DNA of 64,000 nucleotides from Trichocoleus sp. FACHB-40 (GTDB lineage Bacteria; Cyanobacteriota; Cyanobacteriia; Cyanobacteriales; FACHB-T130): NCBI RefSeq assembly GCF_014695915.1, contig NZ_JACJPF010000103.1, positions 62,001 to 126,000 of the forward strand, read 5' to 3'. Shown piece by piece: positions 24,069 to 32,135 of this stretch (position 1 is its first letter; each line of letters starts with the position of its first letter). The notes under the pieces were generated by a model. It saw only the letters and a program-made list of their open reading frames with translations, ran no database searches and was not told where the DNA came from. The position numbers and the translations under genes were made by a program.

Positions 24069-25613
24069 TTAAAAACTAAAGTCTCGCAACACGCGCTGGG
24101 CTGAATTATAACCCGCCGCACCAATCACAGAACCAGCGGGGTGACAAGCTGCACTGGCAGAATAAAGTCCCGGTATCGGTGTATTGTAAGGCAACCTGTC
24201 AGCAAAACCAAAAGAGTTATCAACGTGATGAATGTGTCCCCGCGTCAAACCGAAGTGTTGTTCTAGCTTCTGGGGATGGAGGGGAAACACTTCTTGAACT
24301 AATTGTGACGTGTTGGGGGCGAAGCGATCGCATATTTCCAGCAAATGACTAATATATCTGCTTTCTTCCTCATCCCAAGTTGTACCCTCTAATTCATAAG
24401 GCACCCACTGCACAAACAGCGCTGAATTGTGGTGTTTCTCAGCATCCTGCATAGATGGATCGAGGGTAGTGTGAATATACCACTCAATCGCTGGAAAATC
24501 CGGGAGGCGACCAGCTTGCACATCAGCGAAAGTGCTACGCAACTGCTGCATCACCTGTGCCTCATCTGGAAGCAGGTGAATTGTAGTGCCGTACTGACCG
24601 CAATCTTCAGGCAGACAGGTAAATTTTGGCAATCCTTTGAGACATAAATTCACCTTAAAGGTAGAACCGTCTTTTCGATAATTATCGATTCTGGCGTTGT
24701 AATTTGCTGGCAAATTTTTCGCATCAATTATATCGCGCATTCGGAAGGGATCGGCATTCACAATTACAGTATTAGCAGATATTTCCGTATCATTTTGCAA
24801 AACAACGCCTTTGGCAACGCCATTTTCTAGCAGAATTTGCCTCACACCGCATCCCGTTTCTATTTTCGCACCAGCTTTAATTGCAGCATCCGCAAGACGT
24901 TGAGTTACTGTACCCATACCGCCTTTAATCATCATCCAAGTGCCGTCGCTACCTGGAAGTCTGCACATATTATGAATTAAAAAATTCATCCCCGTACCAG
25001 GAGTATCCCAAGTGCCATAAAGTCCTGAAAACCCATCAGTCACGGCGTACATTGCTTTTAGCAAATCGCTTTTAAACTCAAAGCGATTCAGATATTCGCC
25101 TACTGATTTTTGACACAAATCAATGAATACCTGACGCAAAGATGGACGCAGGTAGCGTTCTGCTGTATCTTCAATTGAAAGTGGTTCTTCTAGCCAAGTT
25201 GGTGCAATATCTTCCCGAATCTGGGAAATTTCCTCTTGCAACTTCTGGTTAGCTTTCCAGTCAGCTTCAGAGAAAAATTCGGTAAATTGTTGCTGCATCG
25301 CCTCTATGTCTGAACCGAACAGCAGATACCGCTTGCCTGTAGTGGGGAGAAAGTAGTGCGGGTCACGGCGGATGAGAGGCAAATCTATATCTAAAATTTG
25401 CAGGAGTTCCGGCGGCATTAATCCCAGCAGGTAAGCACCAGTTGAAATGCTTAATTGTGGCGCAGTTTGAAATGGCTTTTCTGTACGGCAAGCACCGCCA
25501 ATAACGGCTTTTTCTTCAACTATTAAAACATCCAATTTTTGGCGTGCTAGTAGTACTGCTGCTACCAAGCCATTGTGACCGGAACCCACGACGAGGACAT
25601 CAACTTTTTTCAT
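24069..25613 (-). CDS. FAD-dependent oxidoreductase, PYROXD2/phytoene-dehydrogenase-like
   Basis: 514 residues of the COG1233 amine-oxidase-like flavoprotein superfamily. The N-terminal dinucleotide motif VLVVGSGHNGLVAAVLLARQ and the E-E-x-x-x-x-G-G-A-C-R-T segment bind FAD. The C-terminus GHIHHVDNSFGFADRLPYNTPIPGLYSASAACHPAGSVIGAAGYNSAQRVL is typical of the PYROXD2-like branch rather than of CrtO or CrtI carotenoid enzymes, which are the main alternatives. No signal peptide or membrane helix is evident. Its start codon is only 8 bp from the end of heptamer element C, so its ribosome-binding site lies in or beside repeat DNA (GGATT..CAATGACCTC). Substrate unknown. Confidence 0.8.
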   Translation of the reverse strand: MKKVDVLVVGSGHNGLVAAVLLARQKLDVLIVEEKAVIGGACRTEKPFQTAPQLSISTGAYLLGLMPPELLQILDIDLPLIRRDPHYFLPTTGKRYLLFGSDIEAMQQQFTEFFSEADWKANQKLQEEISQIREDIAPTWLEEPLSIEDTAERYLRPSLRQVFIDLCQKSVGEYLNRFEFKSDLLKAMYAVTDGFSGLYGTWDTPGTGMNFLIHNMCRLPGSDGTWMMIKGGMGTVTQRLADAAIKAGAKIETGCGVRQILLENGVAKGVVLQNDTEISANTVIVNADPFRMRDIIDAKNLPANYNARIDNYRKDGSTFKVNLCLKGLPKFTCLPEDCGQYGTTIHLLPDEAQVMQQLRSTFADVQAGRLPDFPAIEWYIHTTLDPSMQDAEKHHNSALFVQWVPYELEGTTWDEEESRYISHLLEICDRFAPNTSQLVQEVFPLHPQKLEQHFGLTRGHIHHVDNSFGFADRLPYNTPIPGLYSASAACHPAGSVIGAAGYNSAQRVLRDFSF

Positions 25614-25620
25614 GAGGTCA

Positions 25621-25756
25621 TTGGATTGGGGATTGGGGATTGGGGATTGGGGATTGGGGATTGGGAAAAAGTCTTACCTAGTTCCTAGTCGCTAGCCCCC
25701 AGTCCCCAGTCGCTAGCCCCCAGTCCCCAGTCCCCAGCCCCCAGCCCCTAACCCCC
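25621..25756. repeat. Composite heptamer repeat element C
   Basis: GGGGATT copies (25622-25663), centre AAAAAGTCTTACCTAG, then many AGTCCCC/AGCCCCC/AGTCGCT copies to 25756. The right arm supplies the terminal codons and TAG stop of the SRPBCC gene, and the left end lies 8 bp from the next start codon. Confidence 0.9.
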
Positions 25757-26317
25757 ACAAAGAACCTGCCGCATTTTTCGCATATTAGCAGGCAATTCCA
25801 ATTGCATTGCCTGTTCAATAAAAAGTGACGGTACTGGGATAGTGGGCGTTGCTTGCACAGCATAGGTGAGCAAAGTTCCATCCGCGTAATCTTGCAGACT
25901 TAAATCGGCTGAGAAATCAACAAAACTGCCTTTTTCTAAGCGAAACTGAATTTGCTGCTGAACAATTTCAACTACCCTTAGATAAGCCTCAACCTGGATA
26001 CTGAGAAACAGGAAAGCTTTATTGGCAACTTGATAGAGACGCTTGCAACCTTGATTTAAAGCATCTGGTGGGTGAAGAACCTCCGAACGAATGACATCCG
26101 GGAAATAATGCACCCATCGGGGGTAATCTGTTAATTGGGGCCAGATAAGCGATCGCGAAGAAGGCAAATACATTTGGGCTGTGACAGCACCACCCCAAGC
26201 AGAATGCTTTCGGGTTTCCAACAAAATCTCGCCTTTTAAAAGCGCCGCTGAGCATCCCTTATTCAGCGGTGAGTCTGAGAAGGCGTCCATCGAGTCCGAC
26301 GGAGAAAGTATACTCAT
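25748..26317 (-). CDS. SRPBCC (START-like) domain protein
   Basis: 189 residues. A cyclase/polyketide-cyclase-like SRPBCC domain covers about 45-185: VTAQMYLPSSRSLIWPQLTDYPRWVHYFPDVIRSEV is the typical beta-strand, helix, ITDYexyxxfxPxv pattern, and the C-terminal helix IEQAMQLELPANMRKMRQVL closes the lipid-binding cavity. The domain binds hydrophobic ligands; no specific substrate is indicated. The first 30 residues (MSILSPSDSMDAFSDSPLNKG) look disordered and may be untranslated. The last codons (GG) and stop come from heptamer element C. It precedes the FAD oxidoreductase on the same strand, separated only by that element. Confidence 0.75.
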   Translation of the reverse strand: MSILSPSDSMDAFSDSPLNKGCSAALLKGEILLETRKHSAWGGAVTAQMYLPSSRSLIWPQLTDYPRWVHYFPDVIRSEVLHPPDALNQGCKRLYQVANKAFLFLSIQVEAYLRVVEIVQQQIQFRLEKGSFVDFSADLSLQDYADGTLLTYAVQATPTIPVPSLFIEQAMQLELPANMRKMRQVLCGG

Positions 26318-26623
26318 GCTGACTCAGCCACTCCTAGATCAATTTTCCTGAGATTATACTAATTCCATGTCTAGTTAACGTTGCTCTGCCCAAGGGCAAT
26401 AGTCAAAGCAAATCAGTCCATCTACCGATTATTCCACCCAGTCTCATTTCAGGAGTCAACGAAAGTGAGCCGTTCTAACGCCGCAACGTCAACCGTGTTG
26501 TATATTTTTGGCATGGCCAGAGCGATCGCATCCACTATCGTGATTCAAAAGAGCGCCATAAACAACCTGAGCAGACGTTAACTAATCGTATACTCTGTTT
26601 TACCATTTATTTTGTCAAGGAAA
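26318..26623. other. Intergenic region, no supported gene
   Basis: Spacer between divergent SRPBCC and small membrane protein genes. A TTG/ATG reading frame of about 66 codons (26381-26581) shows no conserved feature and runs into a HIP1 site, so it is left unannotated. A short TGCCC..GGGCA hairpin near 26389 is the only structure seen. Confidence 0.5.
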
Positions 26624-26818
26624 GTGAGTCGATCTCCTAATTCCGAAAATCTGATTTCTGCTATTTTTGCTGGTGTTCTAGGGCTAACCGTCGCTGTCTA
26701 TGTGCTGAGGGGCTTTGGCATTCTCACCTTCCTACCAGGCGGCGTAATTTGGATGTTAATCCTGCTGTCGATTGCTACTGGTATTTTCTTTGGAATTGAG
26801 AAAACTAGGCGATACTAG
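26624..26818 (+). CDS. Small two-helix membrane protein
   Basis: About 64 residues from GTG 26624 (GTGAGTCGATCTCC), preceded by AAGGAA; a TTG at 26612 is the alternative. After a polar start (VSRSPNSENL), two hydrophobic segments follow (ISAIFAGVLGLTVAVYVL and FLPGGVIWMLILLSIATGIFFGI), ending with the basic EKTRRY. It is predicted to be an integral membrane protein with both termini on the same side. Family not recognised. It precedes the ChaB-fused stress protein by 133 bp and could share a promoter. Confidence 0.6.
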   Translation: MSRSPNSENLISAIFAGVLGLTVAVYVLRGFGILTFLPGGVIWMLILLSIATGIFFGIEKTRRY

Positions 26819-26951
26819 CTCAATTTCTTAATTATTATCAGTATCCAAAAGTACAATTTTTTAATCAATCTTGGGGGCCATGCAGCGCGCTGCATCGTTA
26901 CATAAACTCCTAGAAGACTTAACAAAAGTTAAAAATTCTCAGGAGAAGTGA

Positions 26952-27743
26952 ATGACAGCCATAGACACCACTGCACAGTCAACAGTTTCCACTGTTGAAA
27001 GAACTATATCAGCCGTTTTCAAAGAGCGGGAGCAAATTGATAACATAATTCCCCGCTTGCTGGATCGTGGGGTTTCCCGTGATGACATTTCAATTATTGG
27101 CAAAAACTTTCACTCGGAAACCCGGATTACTGGCTTCATCACCAAAAAAGATGTAATCTTAGGTGGACTCAAACAAGGCGGAATCTTTGGTTCCTTGTTT
27201 GGTTCAGCTCTAGCTTTGCTGACTGGCGTGGGCATGCTATTCATTCCGTTTGTAGGGCAAGTAGTGGCAGCAGGCCCATTGGGTGCGGCGTTGCTGGGTG
27301 CAGCTAGTGGAGCGATCGCAGGTGCAACTGGCGCTGGCTTAGTCTCAGCTTTAATAGCTGTGGGAATGCCAGAAGAAAAAGCCGCCATCTATCAAACCCG
27401 CGTGGAAGCCGGAGACTTTTTGTTAGCTGTGGAAGTCCCCGCTGATAAAAGTGGTGAAATTCAGCTACTACTAGAAAGTGCTGGTGGCGAAGAAGTGCAT
27501 ACCAGCGAAACAACATTACCCCGCAAACGTTCCGGACAACTGGAAAACCCCAGCGATTTATCCCCAGAAGTTCGCTCTCACCTTTCAGATGACGCTCAAA
27601 GAACATTTATCGCCAATTACAATCAAGCTTTAACTGAATCTGGCGATGAATCTAAGGCAGAACATCATGCTTGGGATGTAGTTTCTGAGCAGTTTGAACA
27701 AGACGAACACGGCTATTGGTCGAAAGCAAAAGCCAAGCTGTAA
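26952..27743 (+). CDS. General-stress-type protein with glycine-zipper core and C-terminal ChaB domain
   Basis: 263 residues in three parts. Residues 15-60 ([36 protein letters not shown]) are like the N-terminal module of general stress protein 17M/low-temperature-induced proteins. Residues 72-140 are a Gly/Ala-rich hydrophobic hairpin ([35 protein letters not shown]) expected to enter or contact membranes. Residues 193-263 ([28 protein letters not shown], then [21 protein letters not shown]) match the ChaB family. The fusion of a stress module with ChaB is seen in other cyanobacteria and bacteria but its role is not established. AGGAGAAG precedes the ATG, supporting this start. Confidence 0.75.
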   Translation: MTAIDTTAQSTVSTVERTISAVFKEREQIDNIIPRLLDRGVSRDDISIIGKNFHSETRITGFITKKDVILGGLKQGGIFGSLFGSALALLTGVGMLFIPFVGQVVAAGPLGAALLGAASGAIAGATGAGLVSALIAVGMPEEKAAIYQTRVEAGDFLLAVEVPADKSGEIQLLLESAGGEEVHTSETTLPRKRSGQLENPSDLSPEVRSHLSDDAQRTFIANYNQALTESGDESKAEHHAWDVVSEQFEQDEHGYWSKAKAKL

Positions 27744-28212
27744 TTTTGTGGGTTGTGAATCGATTAACCCTACAGCTAAAATCTGCCCCCAATTTACCCA
27801 AGGGTAAATTGCACAGTGGTTTCATTTATTACAAGAAAATTTTGTAACGTTGATTTTGGTTGGCGGTAGGGGCTTTTGATTGTCATGCCCCTACAAGATG
27901 TCGCAATTTTCGATATTGTCTTCGATTGTATGAAATGACCCTGCTGCCTTCAAAAGGGGGGTAAGGCTAATAAAATTGCGGTAGTGGTAAACAGGTAGTG
28001 ATATTCCATGCTCAAAGCCCTGTACGGTAGGGGGTGGAAGTGGATTTATCACTACTTCTATACCACTACCTAAAATTGCATAGCAGGTTCAATCTTGCAC
28101 CAGTATTAATCGAGGCTGGAGCCTCTTGATTAATAATCCTTTGCAATAAGCCTCTGGAGTTCCGACTTCAGGGGCTTTACTATACAGAAGAATTGTGAGG
28201 AAAACAGATAAA
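27744..28212. other. Long structured leader/intergenic region before rubredoxin
   Basis: 469 bp without a gene. It contains in order: GTAGGGGC...GCCCCTAC hairpin (about 27866-27895), the 24-bp inverted repeat described separately (27980-28070), ATTAATC-GAGGC / GCCTC-TTGATTAAT (about 28106-28136) and AAGCCTCTGGAGT / ACTTCAGGGGCTT (about 28149-28179). Four consecutive stem-loops in one leader are unusual. Confidence 0.6.
27980..28070. repeat. 24-bp inverted repeat, hairpin element
   Basis: Left arm 27980-28003 (GGTAGTGGTA...GTAGTGATA) and right arm 28047-28070 (TATCACTAC...TACCACTACC) pair with about three internal mismatches; the inner bases TTCCA/TGGAA extend the stem. Direct TAAAATTGC copies flank it, as after an insertion. 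Confidence 0.75.
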
Positions 28213-28374
28213 ATGAAAAAGTATCTATGTAAGATTTGTGGATACGTTTACGATCCAGCAGAAGGCGATCCAGATGGAGGTATCGCACCAGGCACACCTT
28301 TTGAAGATATACCCGATGACTGGGTGTGTCCTCTGTGCGGTGCCACCAAAGAGGATTTTGAACTAGAAGAATAG
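28213..28374 (+). CDS. Rubredoxin
   Basis: 53 residues: two Cys-x2-Cys-Gly knuckles ([10 protein letters not shown] at 6 and [11 protein letters not shown] at 39) bind one iron, with [20 protein letters not shown] between them. The Trp-Val-Cys-Pro context is classical. This is the short soluble form, without the C-terminal membrane helix of the RubA protein used in photosystem assembly. It donates single electrons, and the flavoprotein starting 24 bp downstream is a plausible partner. The ATG follows AAAACAGATAAA with no strong Shine-Dalgarno. Confidence 0.92.
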   Translation: MKKYLCKICGYVYDPAEGDPDGGIAPGTPFEDIPDDWVCPLCGATKEDFELEE

Positions 28375-28397
28375 TAGTTAGATATTACCTTTTGATT

Positions 28398-29663
28398 GTG
28401 CAACCTTTACGAGTCGTGGTAATTGGCGGTGGGGCAGCGGGTTTTTTTGGTGCCATTACCTGTGCCACCAATCCCCGCGCCCAAGTTATTTTATTAGAAG
28501 CAGGAAGACAACTCCTGAGCAAAGTTCGCATTTCCGGCGGCGGACGGTGCAACGTTACTCATGCTTGCTTCGACCCCGCCGGATTGGTGCAAAGTTACCC
28601 CAGAGGCGGAAAAGCTCTGCGGGGTGCTTTCAGTCGGTTTCAAGCCAAGGATACAGTAGAGTGGTTTGCAGCTCATGGCGTAAAGTTGAAAACTGAGCCG
28701 GATGGTAGGATGTTTCCGGTTACAGATAGTTCAGAAACGATTGTGAATTGTTTGATTAAGGCAGCAGACGCAGCTGGGGTCGAAATTCGCACGGGGATAC
28801 CTGTGGCATCGATTTTACCGTTGAACCCTGTTGATGGAATCGAGGCTGAGGCTGGGAAGGAGGAGGGGAAAGGTTTTGAGATAGTGTTGAAGTCAAAAGA
28901 GAGAATAAATTGCGATCGCATTCTCCTCGCAACTGGCAGCAACTTTCAAGGCTACCACTGGGCAAAAGATTTAGGACACACTATAGAACCACCAGTCCCC
29001 TCACTATTTACCTTTAATATTCCCGACTCCCGCCTAAAAGATTTGCCTGGAGTCAGCGTAGAAAATGTGCGCCTGCGATTATTAACTTCCGGTAAAACCC
29101 CGCTAGAACAAATAGGGCCATTGCTAATTACCCATTGGGGTGTAAGTGGCCCCGCTGCGTTGAAACTCTCTGCTTGGGGTGCCAGAGTCCTACACGATTG
29201 CAAATATCAGGCAACTTTGCAAATTAATTGGCTTCCCCAGTACAATCCAGAAAGCCTGCGGGAAATGCTATTAGCAGTTAAATCCCAACTACCCCAAAAA
29301 GCAATTTCCACCAGCTGCCCAGTTCCCCTACCGCGTCGCCTGTGGCAAAGTTTAATTGCTGCTGTTGGTATTAGTGCCGAACAACGCTGGGCAGAACTAT
29401 CCAACAAAACCCTCAACCAGTTAATTCAAGAACTCACCCAAAGTCAATACCCAATTAAAGGCAAAGGAGTCTTTAAAGAAGAATTTGTCACCTGTGGCGG
29501 TGTCACCCTCAAAGAAGTAAACTTCAAAACGATGGAAAGCCGCATTTGTCCCGGACTTTACTTTGCCGGAGAAATCCTAGATATCGACGGAGTAACAGGC
29601 GGCTTTAACTTCCAAAATGCCTGGACAACAGCTTACATAGCAGGAAACGCGATCGCCTCCTAA
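28398..29663 (+). CDS. HI0933/BaiN-type flavoprotein
   Basis: About 421 residues from GTG 28398; a TTG two codons earlier is also possible. N-terminal FAD motif VVVIGGGAAGFFGAITCA, then ISGGGRCNVTHA (about 48-59), a signature of the HI0933-like/aminoacetone-oxidase-type NAD(P)/FAD oxidoreductases. The C-terminal GKGVFKEEFVTCGGVTLKEVNFKTMESRICPGLYFAGEILDIDGVTGGFNFQNAWTTAYIAG is diagnostic. It is cytosolic; related enzymes reduce or oxidise varied small substrates, and one (BaiN) acts on bile acids, but no substrate can be inferred here. It lies between rubredoxin and lpxD on one strand with short spacers, suggesting co-transcription. Confidence 0.85.
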   Translation: MQPLRVVVIGGGAAGFFGAITCATNPRAQVILLEAGRQLLSKVRISGGGRCNVTHACFDPAGLVQSYPRGGKALRGAFSRFQAKDTVEWFAAHGVKLKTEPDGRMFPVTDSSETIVNCLIKAADAAGVEIRTGIPVASILPLNPVDGIEAEAGKEEGKGFEIVLKSKERINCDRILLATGSNFQGYHWAKDLGHTIEPPVPSLFTFNIPDSRLKDLPGVSVENVRLRLLTSGKTPLEQIGPLLITHWGVSGPAALKLSAWGARVLHDCKYQATLQINWLPQYNPESLREMLLAVKSQLPQKAISTSCPVPLPRRLWQSLIAAVGISAEQRWAELSNKTLNQLIQELTQSQYPIKGKGVFKEEFVTCGGVTLKEVNFKTMESRICPGLYFAGEILDIDGVTGGFNFQNAWTTAYIAGNAIAS

Positions 29664-29719
29664 CCTTTGTGTGTTCCTCTCTTGTCTGTGCGGTTTATTC
29701 TCTTAAATCTCTAGCCACA

Positions 29720-30763
29720 ATGCTCAAATTCAGCGAAATCGTCCAAAAACTCAATGCGACCAACACCAGCCTCACATCCCACAGCGATCGCGATCCAGAA
29801 ATCACCGGAATAGCCGCAGTCGATGAGGCACAATCAGGCACCCTCAGCTACATCGAAGGGGGAAAATTTGCCGCTTTCGTTGAAAAAACTTCAGCCAGCG
29901 CCTTAATTTTACCCAAAGATGAAAAATTACAACAGCAAGCCAGCGATCGCAATATTGCCTGGATAGCCGCATCCGATCCGCGATTAGTATTTGCAGGCGC
30001 GATCGCACTCTTCTACAAACCCTTTCACCCCGCCCCCGAAATTCATCCTACAGCGATAATTCATCCCGACGCAGAAATTGGCAAAGACGTTTACATCGGC
30101 GGCCATGCAGTAATTCAAGCCGGGGCGAAAATTGGCGATGGGGTAGTGATTCATCCCAACGTTGTAATTTACCCCGATGTGGAAATAGGCGATCGCACCG
30201 TCTTACACGCCAACTGTAGCATCCACGAACGCACCCGCATCGGCGCAGATTGCGTAATTCATAGCGGTGCAGTTATTGGTGCCGAAGGCTTCGGTTTTGT
30301 CCCCACCGCGACAGGTTGGTTCAAAATGGAGCAGTCTGGCTACACCCTGCTAGAAAATGGTGTCGAAGTTGGCTGCAACAGCACCATCGACCGCCCCGCT
30401 GTAGGGGAAACTCGTGTAGCACAAAATACGAAAATTGACAACTTGGTGCATATCGGTCACGGCTGCAAAGTGGGGTCTAACTGCGCGATCGCTGGACAAG
30501 CGGGGATGGCAGGCGGCGTAACAGTGGGAAATCGGGTGTTGCTGGCAGGACAGGTGGGGATAGCGAATCAAGCGCATATTGGAGATGGCGCGATCGCTAC
30601 CGCCAAAGCAGGCATCCACAACAACATCGAACCCGGAGCCATTGTTACAGGTACCCCAGCCATTCCCCACAAAGTATTTCTCAAAGCAGCCGCTATTTAC
30701 CACCGCCTTCCAGAGATGTATCAAACTCTCAAGCAGCTACAGCGCTTGGCGGAAAAGAAATAA
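29720..30763 (+). CDS. lpxD: UDP-3-O-(3-hydroxyacyl)glucosamine N-acyltransferase
   Basis: 347 residues from ATG 29720 (MLKFSEIVQKLNA); an upstream start at 29669 would add an unconserved segment. LpxD transfers a 3-hydroxyacyl chain from ACP to UDP-3-acyl-glucosamine in lipid A synthesis. The N-terminal uridine-binding domain (1-100) is followed by the left-handed beta-helix of hexapeptide repeats (about 105-290: IHPTAIIHPDAEIGKDVYIGG, VIHPNVVIYPDVEIGDRTVL, GHGCKVGSNCAIAGQAGMAGG). The catalytic His is expected in the IDNLVHIGHGCKVG segment. A C-terminal helix ends KQLQRLAEKK. A terminator follows at 30793. Confidence 0.94.
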   Translation: MLKFSEIVQKLNATNTSLTSHSDRDPEITGIAAVDEAQSGTLSYIEGGKFAAFVEKTSASALILPKDEKLQQQASDRNIAWIAASDPRLVFAGAIALFYKPFHPAPEIHPTAIIHPDAEIGKDVYIGGHAVIQAGAKIGDGVVIHPNVVIYPDVEIGDRTVLHANCSIHERTRIGADCVIHSGAVIGAEGFGFVPTATGWFKMEQSGYTLLENGVEVGCNSTIDRPAVGETRVAQNTKIDNLVHIGHGCKVGSNCAIAGQAGMAGGVTVGNRVLLAGQVGIANQAHIGDGAIATAKAGIHNNIEPGAIVTGTPAIPHKVFLKAAAIYHRLPEMYQTLKQLQRLAEKK

Positions 30764-30792
30764 TTGCTAATTGCTAATAAGTATATACTACT

Positions 30793-30829
30793 AAAGCCGT
30801 AGAGTCACATATACTCTAACGGCTTTTTC
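30793..30829 (+). terminator. Intrinsic terminator after lpxD
   Basis: AAAGCCGTAGAGT and ACTCTAACGGCTTT pair with one bulge and are followed by TTTTTCT, 30 bp after the lpxD stop. Confidence 0.8.
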
Positions 30830-30937
30830 TATCTCTTGGGCAGTAACAAAGAAGCGGTTTAGTTTCCAGCTTCAGATGGAGTTAATTGGAGGTGTGCGAT
30901 CGCTATTCTTAGTAGTAAGAGAAGAGGAGATTAACAC

Positions 30938-31234
30938 ATGAAATTTTCAAACGTTTCCAAATTTGTTAGTGCTAGTGCGATCGCAGCCAGCGTAGCCGTT
31001 CTACCCCTAGCCCTACCTGCCGTTTCCCAGACAGGCGATACAACAACTGGCGATACTACTACTACTGCCCCCACTACAGGCGTTTACGACACCCAGGAAG
31101 ATAACAGTTTTGATTGGGGTTGGTTAGGTCTACTAGGCTTACTAGGTTTGGGTGGTCTTGCAGGTCGCAAGAACAGCGAACCAGCCCGTTACCGTGACCC
31201 CGAAGAAGTTGGTTCTACAACCTATCGTCGTTAA
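30938..31234 (+). CDS. Secreted small protein with WGxxGxxG-CTERM domain
   Basis: 98 residues. A signal peptide (MKFSNVSKFVSASAIAASVAVLPLALP, cleavage near AVSQ) is followed by a Thr/Asp-rich spacer (TGDTTTGDTTTTAPTT) and the C-terminal segment FDWGWLGLLGLLGLGGLAGRK, which fits the WGxxGxxG-CTERM sorting-type domain, then a charged tail. It is predicted to be exported and anchored through the C-terminal helix. Function unknown. GAAGAGGAGATTAACAC just before the ATG is a good ribosome-binding site. Confidence 0.8.
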   Translation: MKFSNVSKFVSASAIAASVAVLPLALPAVSQTGDTTTGDTTTTAPTTGVYDTQEDNSFDWGWLGLLGLLGLGGLAGRKNSEPARYRDPEEVGSTTYRR

Positions 31235-31294
31235 GGAAAAAAAGCGATTTCTTTTGGGTTATTGAGTGATTAAAACTAGGTTTTAGATTGTAGG

Positions 31295-31326
31295 TTGCTG
31301 GTGAAAGAAAGTTCACCAGCAATTTT
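31295..31326 (+). terminator. Intrinsic terminator after the WGxxGxxG protein
   Basis: TTGCTGGTGAA and TTCACCAGCAA form a perfect 11-bp stem with an AGAAAG loop, followed by TTTT. Confidence 0.75.
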
Positions 31327-31371
31327 GCTATTTGCTAATAGCCATTTTGTTTATTGCCATTCGCCATTAGC

Positions 31372-31923
31372 TTATGTCGTTTGCAATTCATCCAAGCGAG
31401 ACAACACCTCGGTACTGTGAATCGCTGGGTTTACTCCGGTAAATGTTTCCCGCAGCATTCCCTGTGGATCGACAATGAAAGTATGGCGCATTGAGACAAA
31501 GCCAATCCAAGACCCGTAAGCTTTACTTACTTTGCCATCGATATCAGCTAAAAGCGGAAATTTTAACTTTTCAGAATCGCAGAATTTGGCGTGGGAATCC
31601 ACAGAATCCGCACTCACACCAATGATTTGAGTATTTTTGTCTAGGTATTTCGGCAAATCCTGCTGAAATCTGCGGGCTTCCAGAGTGCAACCAGAGGTGA
31701 AGTCTTTCGGGTAGAAGTAGAGAACCACCCACTTACCCCGGTAGTCCGACAAAGAGAGTTCGCGATCGCCGTTGTTAGTTGGCAGCGTAAACTCTGGAGC
31801 AGGTTGATCTACAGAGGGCAGCTTGCCGCCTAGTGCAGATGCAGATGGTGAGATGTTAAACCAGGCAATTAAGGCTAAACAACTGGCTAGTAAAACATTC
31901 ACAAAGGTGCGACGGGAAATCAT
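31372..31923 (-). CDS. Exported PrxQ/Bcp-type peroxiredoxin
   Basis: 183 residues. The N-terminus MISRRTFVNVLLASCLALIAWF contains a twin-arginine-like SRRTF followed by a hydrophobic core, with cleavage near ASA, so the enzyme should act in the periplasm or thylakoid lumen. The thioredoxin-like fold shows YFYPKDFTSGCTLEARRFQ; the Cys is the peroxidatic residue. Classical PrxQ/Bcp has a resolving Cys five residues later (CTxEAC), but here that position is Arg (CTLEAR). A later Cys in HAKFCDSEKL may substitute, or the enzyme works in a 1-Cys mode. It reduces hydroperoxides, probably with thioredoxin-like donors. Confidence 0.85.
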   Translation of the reverse strand: MISRRTFVNVLLASCLALIAWFNISPSASALGGKLPSVDQPAPEFTLPTNNGDRELSLSDYRGKWVVLYFYPKDFTSGCTLEARRFQQDLPKYLDKNTQIIGVSADSVDSHAKFCDSEKLKFPLLADIDGKVSKAYGSWIGFVSMRHTFIVDPQGMLRETFTGVNPAIHSTEVLSRLDELQTT

Positions 31924-32076
31924 AGTGAAAACTGAGGACTTTATTTAACATAAGTTTACAATTTTCCACCACCTCTCTATAAAAAGGCAATACGTTAATA
32001 CTGTTTTCTCCTTCCCCGTGAGATGCTGGAAATGCCTACGATTCAGGTGCCTGACTCAAAATAGACTTTCAGGCAT

Positions 32077-32101
32077 AAAAAAGGAGGCTCTTCGCCTCCT
32101 G
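32077..32101 (-). terminator. Intrinsic terminator after desB
   Basis: On the minus strand AGGAGGCGAAGAGCCTCCT forms a 7-bp GC-rich stem followed by TTTTTTA, 35 bp beyond the desaturase stop. Confidence 0.8.
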
Positions 32102-32135
32102 CAATACGTTCAGAGTCTCTGACTAAGAACGAGGA

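Noticed and set aside
24069-25613. CrtO beta-carotene ketolase or CrtI phytoene desaturase
   Set aside because: The C-terminal motif fits the PYROXD2-like branch; the carotenoid-specific signatures are not evident.
26381-26581. 66-codon ORF between SRPBCC and the small membrane protein
   Set aside because: No conserved features and no start signal.
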